From contig JAHFDY010000027.1 of assembly GCA_023248735.1 (NCBI GenBank), positions 1 to 34,721 on the forward strand: a stretch of 34,721 nt of DNA, given 5' to 3'. The DNA is from Myxococcales bacterium. Its GTDB lineage: Bacteria > Myxococcota_A > Polyangia > Polyangiales > Polyangiaceae. This document shows, in pieces, positions 24,935-33,240 of this stretch. Every line of letters starts with the position of its first letter. Within the stretch, counting starts at the first letter, position 1. The notes below the pieces were generated by a model. It saw only the letters and a list, made by a program, of their open reading frames with translations. It was not told where the DNA came from and ran no database searches. A program made the position numbers and the translations under genes.

Positions 24935-26395
24935 ATGGAAATCCTCTTTCCCGTCACCGAAATTAGCCCCTACGCGAAGGTCGGCGGTCTCGCCGACGTC
25001 GCTGCTGCTCTCCCCAAGGCACTTCGCCAGCTGGGGCACGCCGTCACCGTGGTGCTCCCGCACTATCCAGGCCTCGACGAGCACGGTTTGCTCCTCGCGC
25101 GTCGTCTGTCGCCGCTAAGCGTGGCGATCGCGGGCAAGACGCACTCGCTTGCGGTGTACGGAACGCGCCTTTCGTCGCAGGTCGACGCGGTGTTTCTTGA
25201 TGCGCCGGGGCTTCTCGATCGTCCGGAAGTGTACGGAGATGCAGCCGGTGACTATCCGGACAACGCCCAGCGCTTCGCGCTCTTCTCGAAGGCTATTGCC
25301 ACGCTCGCACTCGAGTGGGCCGAAGCGGGTAAGAACGTTGACATTGTTCATTGTCACGATTGGCCGACGGCGCTCGTGCCATTTTTTGTGCGAGAGGCCT
25401 TCGCAGCGAGGCCGGAGCTCAAGGCTCCAAAGACCGTTCTCACGGTTCACAACGCCGCATACCAAGGTCAGTTTGAAAAGGCGATCCTCCCTGAGCTTGG
25501 CATCGACTGGAAGGAATTTTCCGTCGACGGAATCGAATTTTACGACAAGATCAACTTGCTCAAATTCGGCATCTTACGTGCCGATGCAGTGACGACCGTA
25601 AGCGAGACATACGCGAGAGAGATTCAGGACGCGCCGCACGGAGCTTCCCTCGAAGGCGTCTTTAAGCAACGCAAGAGCGCGCTCACGGGAATCGTCAATG
25701 GAGTGGACTATTCGGTTTGGAACCCCGCCGTCGACCCCAACATCGTTGCGCGATATGACGCAGAAGATGTTACAAATAAGGGTCGTTGCAAGGGTGCGAT
25801 CCAAGACGAGCTTCAACTCCAATTGGACCCTACCGCTCCGCTCATCTCATTTGTCGGACGCCTCGTCGCCCAGAAGGGCGCGGATCTCATTGCGGCCGCC
25901 CTTCCAAAGTTGCTTCGTTCGACGGAAGCGCAGTTTGCCATCCTCGGCGAAGGTCCAGATGAGATCGTTGAGACTCTGATTGCCGCGGTCGCGAAGTCTC
26001 ATGGTCGGGCGACGTTCGTTCGTGGTGCCCAAGAAGGGCTTGCACATCGCGTTTACGCGGCTTCAGATTTCGTTCTCGTCCCGAGTCGCTTTGAGCCGTG
26101 TGGCCTCGTTCAGCTTTACGCGCAAAGGTATGGTGCGCTTCCGGTGGTGCATGCGACAGGTGGTCTCGTCGACACGGTTGTCGATTGCGATGCCCAACTC
26201 GAGACTGGCACCGGCTTCACGTTCGATGAGCCAACGCCTGAGGCACTCATCTCTGCGGTGCAGCGTGGCGTCGCTGCGCGATCGCATGGGCGATGGAACG
26301 CGCTCGTTCGTCGCGTTATGCGGCTGGATCGCGGCTGGGAACGCCCCGCACGACGCTACGAACAGCTCTATCGTCAAGTCGTACGCGGCGCGTGA
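24935..26395 (+). CDS. glgA: glycogen synthase (ADP-glucose-dependent, GT5)
   Basis: 486 residues, the normal bacterial GlgA length. It transfers glucose from ADP-glucose to the non-reducing end of alpha-1,4-glucan. Visible signatures: the N-terminal KVGGLADV loop with K15, HCHDW (139-143), TVHNAAYQG (170-178), NGVDYSVWNP (255-264), GRLVAQKG with R309 and K314, and PSRFEPCGLVQLYAQRYG with E387 and C389, followed by TGGLVDTV. The ATG at 24935 gives the canonical MEILFPVTEISPYAKVGG start; its ribosome binding site is weak (AGAAG). No other glycogen gene is adjacent, so it is a stand-alone locus. Its 3' end overlaps the convergent membrane-protein gene by 22 bp. Confidence 0.96.
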   Translation: MEILFPVTEISPYAKVGGLADVAAALPKALRQLGHAVTVVLPHYPGLDEHGLLLARRLSPLSVAIAGKTHSLAVYGTRLSSQVDAVFLDAPGLLDRPEVYGDAAGDYPDNAQRFALFSKAIATLALEWAEAGKNVDIVHCHDWPTALVPFFVREAFAARPELKAPKTVLTVHNAAYQGQFEKAILPELGIDWKEFSVDGIEFYDKINLLKFGILRADAVTTVSETYAREIQDAPHGASLEGVFKQRKSALTGIVNGVDYSVWNPAVDPNIVARYDAEDVTNKGRCKGAIQDELQLQLDPTAPLISFVGRLVAQKGADLIAAALPKLLRSTEAQFAILGEGPDEIVETLIAAVAKSHGRATFVRGAQEGLAHRVYAASDFVLVPSRFEPCGLVQLYAQRYGALPVVHATGGLVDTVVDCDAQLETGTGFTFDEPTPEALISAVQRGVAARSHGRWNALVRRVMRLDRGWERPARRYEQLYRQVVRGA

Positions 26396-27177
26396 CGAAG
26401 GCGCTGCTGCAGGTGGCGAAGCCATAAAGTAAGAACCGCCGAACGGGCGACGTGTAGAAGTTGGTGGACCACCCACACGAGGCCGATCCACCGCGTGCTT
26501 ACCTGGTTTCCGCACCACCCAAGCGCGATGAGGATACCGCTTGCCCACGCAAATAGTAACCAGGTGAACCACGCACGAATCGTCCATCGCAACTGCAGGC
26601 TTGCCCACGGCCGCGTCTCTCCTTTGATCAACTGGGTGCGAGCACAATCGTGCATCACGCCGAGCAGCGAAACGACAACCGCCACCACGCCTATCGGAAT
26701 GAGGCAAAAAAGATCACGCACTTTTGTCGGCGAGTGGCCGCGAATGCCCTGACAAGCGAGCCACGCTGCGCCGATCGCGATAATTTGTAGAATGCGAACG
26801 CCGGTGACCCAACGTGCGAGTCGCGCAAATTGCGGCGCGACCTGCGAGAGTGCTTGGCTAAATGTGTAAGGAGATTGATCGTCATGTTGGTTGACTGTCG
26901 CGAGCGCGGCGCCCAACGGAAGAAGGCGCCCGTACTCAGCGACGGCCAGCGTTGTCGCGAGGCCCATGAGTAGGGGCATCACGATCCTCCGTTCGCGTAC
27001 GAGCCACTCGATGGACGCCCCCAAATCGTTGTCGTAAAATACCGCATCGCCGCGAGGATGTCCGCCGTAGGCAAAGTAGGCAAGGCTCCCGACGAGAAGC
27101 GTGAACGGCAGCGCTGCGAGTATCGATCCCATGTAGAACCAAAGGGTCGGGCGAATGAGAAATCGAATCGACCTCAA
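26374..27177 (-). CDS. polytopic membrane protein of unknown function
   Basis: The TTG at 27177 is chosen because it overlaps the stop of the preceding gene (TTGA) and has GGAG seven bases upstream; an in-frame TTG at 27210 would lie deeper in that gene. The 267-residue product has about six hydrophobic segments, the first near residues 13-36, then around 65-90, 130-150, 160-180, 210-230 and 235-260, with a basic N-terminus and a His/Arg-rich C-terminus. No motif is recognised. Translational coupling to the M1 metallopeptidase suggests a shared process, perhaps in envelope or secretion. It ends inside the last codons of the convergent glgA. Confidence 0.7.
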   Translation of the reverse strand: MRSIRFLIRPTLWFYMGSILAALPFTLLVGSLAYFAYGGHPRGDAVFYDNDLGASIEWLVRERRIVMPLLMGLATTLAVAEYGRLLPLGAALATVNQHDDQSPYTFSQALSQVAPQFARLARWVTGVRILQIIAIGAAWLACQGIRGHSPTKVRDLFCLIPIGVVAVVVSLLGVMHDCARTQLIKGETRPWASLQLRWTIRAWFTWLLFAWASGILIALGWCGNQVSTRWIGLVWVVHQLLHVARSAVLTLWLRHLQQRLRHAPRTT

Positions 27178-29036
27178 GGTGCCGCTCCGAGAACGAGCTC
27201 CGATAGCCAATAGAACGCTCGCTCAAACGTGACCGGACTGCCCACCGGCCGGACTTGCTTCGCAATGGCGTGTTGGTCTTGCCAGTTGACGTCGATGAGC
27301 AATTTGCGATCCGGATCGATCAGCGCATGTGTAGCAACGCCGGGGACACGCACGGTGAACGAGCCGTCGGTTGTCGGTACGTAAACGCGGCGCTGCCTGC
27401 CGCCGTCCTTCATCCAAAACTCGATGTCGAAGGGAAGGCGTAGCGATCCTCGGTTCGACCCTTCGAGTTCGCTCGTCGCACCGAGATCAGTAAGCGAAAT
27501 TGCCGCCACGTCGACCGAGCCGCGGCTCTCGATGCCCGCGGTCAGCGCGTCTGCTGCAGTCGCGCCACACGTTCGTCTCATCGCATCGAAGAAGTCGGTC
27601 GGCGTTGGGTGTCGAAAATGCCACTCTCGAAAGTACAATTGAATGCCCTCGTCGAGGCAAGGGCCGTAGGTACGAGATAGCGTTTCGAGCAAAGCACGCG
27701 TCCGTGCGTACACGAGTGAGCCGTAGGCGCGCCCGGAGAGAAATGTATGAGCAGGTTGACCAACGGCGTGATCGCGAGCGCGGTCTCGGGCATAGACCGC
27801 GTTGAGCGTCGCACCGTCTGGCTCGTATGGGCCGACCTTCCCCAAGAGCGAGGCGCGGCCAAACAGATCGCCGGCGACGAGGCCTTCAAGATACGTGTTG
27901 AGTCCTTCGTCGAGGAACGGGTAGCGCTCCTCGTTGCTTGCAAGCAACCCGTAAAAATACTGATGGCCAAACTCGTGGATAGTCACGCCCTCGACGTCAT
28001 GCACGAGCGGATTGTGAAACCAGCTGCCGCCGGTCGTAATGAGCGTGGGGTACTCCATTCCACCCGCTTCCTCGGCACCTGCAGGAGGATGCACGATCGT
28101 CAGTACGCCGTAAGGATATGGCCCTACGCGCTTTCTGAAGGAGGGGAAGGCGGTGCGCATCGCGACCAAGGAGCGTTCGGCGGCGTCATCGTAGCCCGGA
28201 GGGTAGAGAAGCCTGACGTCAACGTCGTCAATGCGCACGTTGCGCTCATTGAACTTATCCCACGCAGTCCAAGCGAAGTCGTGAACGTGACTTTGAAAAT
28301 AGGTAACGGAGCGGAAGCCATTGTCTACGTGCTCACTCGTCTTTGCCCCAGTCGCACCGACGACGAACGTTGTGGGCGTCTTAATTGTAACTTCGTATGA
28401 ACCGAAATCGGCATAAAACTCGGCCAAATGATGAAACGGAAAGTGAGCCCAGGTCCCGTCCTTCTCCAAGCGCGCGATCTTCGGAAACCACTGGCCTGCA
28501 AGGTGGAAGCTCCCTTTGTATCCGGTGCGCTCGACAACTTCCGGCAAGATGCTTGTCCATCTCATCGCGAGGCGAATCGATGCACCCGCGGCCACCGGCC
28601 GACTAAGGGTCACCTTCGCATCGGTCTCATCTTCGGGCGTACCCACTGTGTTGCCGCTCGTTTGCAACGTGGGCAGCAGGTCTTGTCCATCGGGTTCGTC
28701 AATTTGTAACTTGATGAGTGCAATTGATCCAGCGGTCCCGGTCAAGTTAGTGCCGCGTCCTCCTTCGTTGGTAGCCTCTTTCTGAAAGAGCGAGCCCGGC
28801 TTGAAGGCGTTCAGATAGAGGTGAAACCAAAACTCGTTCACCGGAACTTGACTCGTGTTCGTCCACGTCAGCGTGCCTTCACCCTTGATGCTGTGTGCCA
28901 CCGGGTCGAGCGTCGCCGCGAGTTTGTAGGTGACGACCGATTCCGGCTGGCGCATTTCGATCCGCGTGATTGGTGCGGCCTTTGCTGGCGCGGCAAGCGC
29001 AAAGCCGATCAGCGTAGCGAAAAGAGCGAGGCGCAT
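27174..29036 (-). CDS. secreted M1-family zinc metallopeptidase
   Basis: 620 residues with a cleavable signal peptide (MRLALFATLIGFALAAPAKA, cleavage after residue 20). The catalytic domain has the gluzincin motif HEFGH (354-358) followed 18 residues later by E377, exactly the HExxH-x18-E zinc site of M1 peptidases; G325-G326-M327-E328-Y329 stands where aminopeptidases have GAMEN. The N-terminal domain (about 25-230) is the M1 beta-saddle. The export signal and the variant exopeptidase motif suggest a periplasmic or extracellular peptidase acting on peptides, perhaps for nutrition or prey digestion. It lies 39 bp after the radical SAM gene and overlaps the downstream membrane-protein gene, so it is probably cotranscribed with them. 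Confidence 0.88.
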   Translation of the reverse strand: MRLALFATLIGFALAAPAKAAPITRIEMRQPESVVTYKLAATLDPVAHSIKGEGTLTWTNTSQVPVNEFWFHLYLNAFKPGSLFQKEATNEGGRGTNLTGTAGSIALIKLQIDEPDGQDLLPTLQTSGNTVGTPEDETDAKVTLSRPVAAGASIRLAMRWTSILPEVVERTGYKGSFHLAGQWFPKIARLEKDGTWAHFPFHHLAEFYADFGSYEVTIKTPTTFVVGATGAKTSEHVDNGFRSVTYFQSHVHDFAWTAWDKFNERNVRIDDVDVRLLYPPGYDDAAERSLVAMRTAFPSFRKRVGPYPYGVLTIVHPPAGAEEAGGMEYPTLITTGGSWFHNPLVHDVEGVTIHEFGHQYFYGLLASNEERYPFLDEGLNTYLEGLVAGDLFGRASLLGKVGPYEPDGATLNAVYARDRARDHAVGQPAHTFLSGRAYGSLVYARTRALLETLSRTYGPCLDEGIQLYFREWHFRHPTPTDFFDAMRRTCGATAADALTAGIESRGSVDVAAISLTDLGATSELEGSNRGSLRLPFDIEFWMKDGGRQRRVYVPTTDGSFTVRVPGVATHALIDPDRKLLIDVNWQDQHAIAKQVRPVGSPVTFERAFYWLSELVLGAAP

Positions 29037-29075
29037 CGCCGCATCATCGACCGATGCGTCGAAAAGAACCAGCGG

Positions 29076-30101
29076 TCAGAACAAGGACAGCTGACGCTTT
29101 GCCTTCTCAGGCAGCGAAAACGTTGGCGCTATCGAAAACGCACCATTCACTTCCAGGCCGACGCGAGCAGCGGTGCGCTTGAACAAAGCGGCCACCATGT
29201 CCGCATACTGGCCTGTGCCGCGTCCGCGGACCCCGAACTCTGCGCGATAAACCTTGCCCGCATGCGCTTCACGAAGGCGATTGATGATGCGATCCGCACG
29301 AAGCGGCAACGCTTCACGAATTCGTGTCTCGAACACCTGCCTTACAGAGCCTGGAAGACGAAGCATCGTGGTTCCCGCCCACTGGGCGCCCGCCTCTTTC
29401 GCATGAGAAAGGAGGGGTGCGATGTCACTTTCGTTTAGCCCCGGAATGATGGGAGCAACATTAATGCCTACTCTGATGCCGGCGGCTGACAGGCGCTCGA
29501 TGATGCGCATCCTTCTCATCGGCGTTGTGACGCGGGGTTCTATCGCGCGAGCGACTTGTTCATCGAAGATCGGAATGCTGATGGTGACGTGCAAGGACGC
29601 AACTTCCTTGAGCCGAATGAGTGCGTCGATATCGCGTTCGATCACGGGTGACTTTGTAATGATACCAACAGGGTTACGATATGCAGTGCAAACGTCAATC
29701 ATGCCGCGCGTTAGCCGGTAGCTCGCTTCGAGGGGCTGGTAGCAATCGGTGACGCCACTCAAGACGACGATGTCGCCCTGCCAACCGCGCTTCTCAAAAG
29801 CGGATCGCAAGAGCATGGGTGCGTCTGGCTTCACGATCAGCTTCGTGTCGAAGTCGGTACCCGCGCCGAAGCCGAGGTATTCGTGTGTGGGTCGAGCATA
29901 GCAATAGGCGCAAGCGTGCAAGCACCCTCGATACGGATTCGCGCTGTACGTAAACGGAATGTCGGGGCTGTTGTTCTTCGAGAGGATGCTGCGGCTGTGA
30001 TCCTCAAATACTTCGACTCGGGCTTCGGGCACCCCACCGAGGTCATAGTCGACCGACGTGTTCGCCCATGGGTTCGGGGGGTTCTCTACTTGACGAATCA
30101 T
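29076..30101 (-). CDS. radical SAM protein, PA0069/SplB-like family
   Basis: The ATG at 30101 is preferred: it gives 341 residues beginning MIRQVENPPNPW, 34 bp after clpA; the frame stays open further into clpA but that part (very Arg/Ser-rich) is not protein-like. The cluster-binding motif is C60-x3-C64-x2-C67 in RGCLHACAYCYARPTHEY, which holds a [4Fe-4S] cluster that cleaves S-adenosylmethionine. Downstream signatures (LSGVTDCYQPLE, ITKSPVIERDID, ISIPIFDE, APIIPGLNE) match the widespread family annotated as PA0069 or spore-photoproduct-lyase-like. The substrate of this family is not established to my knowledge. No clear ribosome binding site is visible. Confidence 0.88.
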   Translation of the reverse strand: MIRQVENPPNPWANTSVDYDLGGVPEARVEVFEDHSRSILSKNNSPDIPFTYSANPYRGCLHACAYCYARPTHEYLGFGAGTDFDTKLIVKPDAPMLLRSAFEKRGWQGDIVVLSGVTDCYQPLEASYRLTRGMIDVCTAYRNPVGIITKSPVIERDIDALIRLKEVASLHVTISIPIFDEQVARAIEPRVTTPMRRMRIIERLSAAGIRVGINVAPIIPGLNESDIAPLLSHAKEAGAQWAGTTMLRLPGSVRQVFETRIREALPLRADRIINRLREAHAGKVYRAEFGVRGRGTGQYADMVAALFKRTAARVGLEVNGAFSIAPTFSLPEKAKRQLSLF

Positions 30102-30135
30102 CCGTTCAGTATGATAAGGCCCGCACCAAGCGCGT

Positions 30136-32484
30136 TCACAGCTTTTTCTTGCTCTTCGGCTCTGCCTTTTCCCCTCCCGTCGATCGGGTCGATTTGCCCC
30201 GGTGCCTCGCGGCCTCGATTTCGCCGGGCGGTGCAGACTTCGGCGTGCTCGCGCATGTGATGACAATCTTGCCATCTGCGACGTCGACGTCGGCGTGTCC
30301 ACCGTTCTCGAGGGCGCCAAACAGCAGTTCCTCGGACAGCGGCCGCTTCAATTCCTCTTGAATCAACCGTGCAAGGGGACGGGCGCCAAAGTCGGGTTCG
30401 TATCCCTTTTCGGCAAGGTACTGCACTGCCCCATCGGTCACCGCGATGGTCGCACTGCGAGCTGCGAGTTGCGTCCGTAATTCATCAACAAACTTGCCCA
30501 CAATGCTGCGCATCACTTCCGGCGAGAGGGCCTTAAACTGCACCTTGGCATCGAGGCGGTTTCGGAACTCAGGCGAGAACATTTGCTTGTAGTCCCGATC
30601 CGCGTGTGGATTGTCGCGGCTCCCCTTTTCGTCGCCGAACCCAAGCGGACGTCGCGCGATATCGCGGACGCCAATGTTACTCGTCATCAGCAAAATGACA
30701 TGGCGAAAGTCGGTCGACTTGCCATTGTTATCGGTGAGCTTTCCGTGGTCCATCACTTGAAGGAGGATGTTGAACACGTCGGGGTGTGCCTTCTCGATTT
30801 CGTCAAGAAGGAGAACCGCGTGCGGCGTCTTGGCGATGGCGTCCGTTAGTAAACCACCTTGATCAAAACCGACGTAGCCAGGCGGCGCGCCTATCAATCG
30901 TGATACCGCGTGGCGCTCCATGTACTCACTCATGTCGATGCGCACGAAACCAATTCCGAGCACTTTCGCCAGAACCTTGGCAGCTTCGGTCTTTCCGACG
31001 CCGGTGGGACCAGTGAGCAGGAACGAACCGATCGGCTTCTCAGCCGCACGGAGACCGGCGCGTGATAGTCGAACTGCACTGGCAAGTTGCTTGACGGCTT
31101 CTTCTTGGCCAAACACGTGGGCCTTGAGTTCTGTTTCAAGGTTCTTCAAGCGCTCGCGATCGTTGTTCGAAACTTCTTTTGGTGGAATCTGAGCGATTTT
31201 TGCGATGACACGTTCGACAGCGGCCTCGTCGACCTCGCCGATCACCCCCTCGTCGCCGGCAAGCCTCGTGTTCGCGCCGCTCTCATCGACAACGTCGATT
31301 GCCTTGTCCGGCAGCTTGCGATCGTGGAGGTACCGCGCCGAGAGCTCAACGGCCGCTTTGATCGCGCCGGCGGTGTAGGTCACCTTGTGAAACTCTTCGT
31401 ATTGAGGCTTCAGGCCGGTGACGATCTGAATCGCGTCTTCGACACTTGGCTCGTTGACTTCGACGCGCTGAAACCGCCGAGCAAGAGCCCGATCGCGTTC
31501 CATGTGCTGACGATATTCTTGGAAGGTGGTGCTTCCGATGCAACGCAGCCGTCCCGACGCAAGGGCTGGCTTGAGAAGATTCGATGCATCCATCGAACCA
31601 CCGCTTGTCGCGCCCGCGCCGATGATGGTGTGAATTTCGTCGATGAAAAGGATTGCGCCGTCGATCGCCTCAAGCGCCTTCACGACAGCTTTCAGCCGCT
31701 CCTCGAAGTCGCCGCGATAGCGGGTGCCCGCAAGAAGTGAACCCATATCGAGCGCGTAGATCGTTGCGTTCTGCAACAGCTTGGGAACCTCACCGAGCAC
31801 AATTTTGCGCGCGAGCCCTTCTGCAATCGCTGTTTTTCCTACGCCTGCATCGCCAACGAGAAGCGGATTGTTCTTGCGCCGTCGCGCCAGCACTTGAACG
31901 ACACGCGCAACCTCATTTTCGCGACCGATCAGCGGATCGATCCGATTGAGTTTGGCGGCCTCATTGAGGTTGGAGCAGTACGCGCGCAAAGGATCGTTCG
32001 ACTGCGCTGCTCCTCCGTCCGCGGTGCTCGCTTTGTCCCCGCTGGGATCCACCTTTGAGGTGCCGTGCGAGAGATAGGCAACGACATCGAGTCGGGTTAC
32101 GCCATTTCCTTCCAGCATGGAGGCCGCAAACGAATCAGGCTCGGCGAACATCGCGACAAGAACGTTTGCACCCGTCACAGCGTCCTTGCCGGATCCCTGA
32201 ACGTGCATGAGCGCGCGCCGCAACGCGCGTTGCACGCCGAGTGATGGGGCAGGGCGGCTTCCTGCGTCTTCGGGCAACACTTCGACTTGCTCATCGAGGT
32301 AAGCCTCAAGCTTCTTTTTCAGCGCCGAAATTTCACCACCGGAGTGACGCACCACATTCGCCGTCACGTCATCGAAAAGGAGCGCGTAGAGCAGATGCTC
32401 CAGCGTGATGTACTCATGCCGCTTTTTTGCAGCCACGTTCGCGGCGAGCGACATGGCGATCTCGACTTCGGGGCTTATCTGCAT
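30136..32484 (-). CDS. clpA: ATP-dependent Clp protease ATP-binding subunit ClpA
   Basis: 782 residues. N-domain (1-140) of the ClpA type that docks ClpS; first AAA+ module with Walker A GDAGVGKT (211-218) and Walker B ILFIDE (278-283); no ClpB-type long coiled-coil insertion; second module with GPTGVGKT (492-499) and LLLDE (558-562), GYVG pore loop (537-540) and arginine-finger region [10 protein letters not shown]. An LGF tripeptide at about 614-616, just before that region, corresponds to the IGL/IGF loop that contacts ClpP. It unfolds N-degron substrates for ClpP, which is not in the window. The C-terminus carries an extra Lys/Ser/Glu-rich tail of about 35 residues. clpS lies upstream on the same strand, separated by 294 bp. 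Confidence 0.96.
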   Translation of the reverse strand: MQISPEVEIAMSLAANVAAKKRHEYITLEHLLYALLFDDVTANVVRHSGGEISALKKKLEAYLDEQVEVLPEDAGSRPAPSLGVQRALRRALMHVQGSGKDAVTGANVLVAMFAEPDSFAASMLEGNGVTRLDVVAYLSHGTSKVDPSGDKASTADGGAAQSNDPLRAYCSNLNEAAKLNRIDPLIGRENEVARVVQVLARRRKNNPLLVGDAGVGKTAIAEGLARKIVLGEVPKLLQNATIYALDMGSLLAGTRYRGDFEERLKAVVKALEAIDGAILFIDEIHTIIGAGATSGGSMDASNLLKPALASGRLRCIGSTTFQEYRQHMERDRALARRFQRVEVNEPSVEDAIQIVTGLKPQYEEFHKVTYTAGAIKAAVELSARYLHDRKLPDKAIDVVDESGANTRLAGDEGVIGEVDEAAVERVIAKIAQIPPKEVSNNDRERLKNLETELKAHVFGQEEAVKQLASAVRLSRAGLRAAEKPIGSFLLTGPTGVGKTEAAKVLAKVLGIGFVRIDMSEYMERHAVSRLIGAPPGYVGFDQGGLLTDAIAKTPHAVLLLDEIEKAHPDVFNILLQVMDHGKLTDNNGKSTDFRHVILLMTSNIGVRDIARRPLGFGDEKGSRDNPHADRDYKQMFSPEFRNRLDAKVQFKALSPEVMRSIVGKFVDELRTQLAARSATIAVTDGAVQYLAEKGYEPDFGARPLARLIQEELKRPLSEELLFGALENGGHADVDVADGKIVITCASTPKSAPPGEIEAARHRGKSTRSTGGEKAEPKSKKKL

Positions 32485-32778
32485 AGGTCAGCTTTCAGAG
32501 CAAACGTGTGGACTCCATCGTACATGGCGGCGCAGACGGGCTGCACACAACGTTTGTTCGATCGATCCCGTTAGCAAGTGGCGAACAAATTTTTGGACGC
32601 TGACAAGGTCCGGCTCCAACGTTTGATATCCCACATGCACGTAGTATTCGACGCGCATCCACAATGACGCATCTCAACCGTAGTTGCAGACGTTCGTGAG
32701 CGTATCGCTGCACCGTACCTATCGAAAACACGTGGGAATGCGACTGCCTTCGGGTGGATGCGCGTCCACCCTTCAACT
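32485..32778. other. clpS-clpA intergenic region
   Basis: 294 bp with no convincing gene. A minus-strand frame starting with a GTG that overlaps the clpS stop (32782-32495) is open, but its Arg/Ser/Cys-rich product is not protein-like. It holds a hairpin next to clpS and presumably the clpA promoter and leader; I could not identify the promoter. Confidence 0.6.
32752..32771 (-). terminator. hairpin directly after clpS
   Basis: Perfect 7-bp arms GGGTGGA and TCCACCC flank a 6-nt loop, starting 7 bp after the clpS stop codon. No T-tract follows on the minus strand, so it may attenuate rather than end transcription, or stabilise the clpS mRNA. Confidence 0.45.
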
Positions 32779-33108
32779 TCACTCCGGCTCGACCGTTAAC
32801 AGGAGAGGCATCCCATGTTCCTCCGCGTGCCGTGTCACTTCACCGACCTTGGTCTCTGCGACGTCACGCGGATAGACGCCCGCGATCGCCTTGCCCATCT
32901 TGTGCACTGTGAGCATCAGGTGAAGGGCTTCATCCTCGCTTTTGTGGAAGAACTGCATCAAGACGAGAATCACGTACTCCATCGTTGTGTAGTCATCGTT
33001 ATGAAAGATGACCTTGTACCGACGCGGAACGTGCGTCTTCTGTCGCTCTTCAAGCTCGGTATCGCCGCCATGCCGCGGCGCGCCAGGGGGGGTCTTCGGT
33101 GCGCTCAT
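32779..33108 (-). CDS. clpS: ClpS, N-degron adaptor of ClpAP
   Basis: 109 residues. ClpS binds proteins with bulky hydrophobic N-terminal residues and hands them to ClpA. The N-terminal 28 residues are disordered and Pro/Thr-rich, needed in the family for delivery. The folded core has the pocket residues N37-D38-D39 in HNDDYTTMEYV, M43 at the pocket gate, and H69 in the TVHKMGKAI segment, followed by the usual GVYPRDVAETKV strand-helix and PLLLTVEPE end. All substrate-binding residues of E. coli ClpS have counterparts. No strong ribosome binding site is seen before the ATG at 33108. The 132-bp space to the divergent kinase gene must hold both promoters. Confidence 0.95.
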   Translation of the reverse strand: MSAPKTPPGAPRHGGDTELEERQKTHVPRRYKVIFHNDDYTTMEYVILVLMQFFHKSEDEALHLMLTVHKMGKAIAGVYPRDVAETKVGEVTRHAEEHGMPLLLTVEPE

Positions 33109-33221
33109 GTCCGTGGTGGAACTTTATGGGGTCGAAATGCGTATGGGAGAATCAGGTTTGTTTCCGTTACACTGAATCATAGGACGCTCAACGGGATCTC
33201 GGGGAGACGTTCGACCAAGCC

Positions 33222-33233
33222 ACCTGGCCAGGT
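33222..33233. promoter_or_regulatory. 12-bp perfect palindrome before the kinase start codon
   Basis: ACCTGGCCAGGT ends 7 bp before the ATG at 33241. Its last AGG is the only ribosome-binding-like sequence there, so a hairpin or bound protein could mask translation initiation. It could also be chance. Confidence 0.3.
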
Positions 33234-33240
33234 TTCCTAA

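Noticed and set aside
32495-32782. 95-codon frame between clpS and clpA with a GTGA overlap
   Set aside because: The overlap is attractive, but the product is Arg/Ser/Cys-rich with no structure-like pattern, and its start lies within the clpS hairpin.
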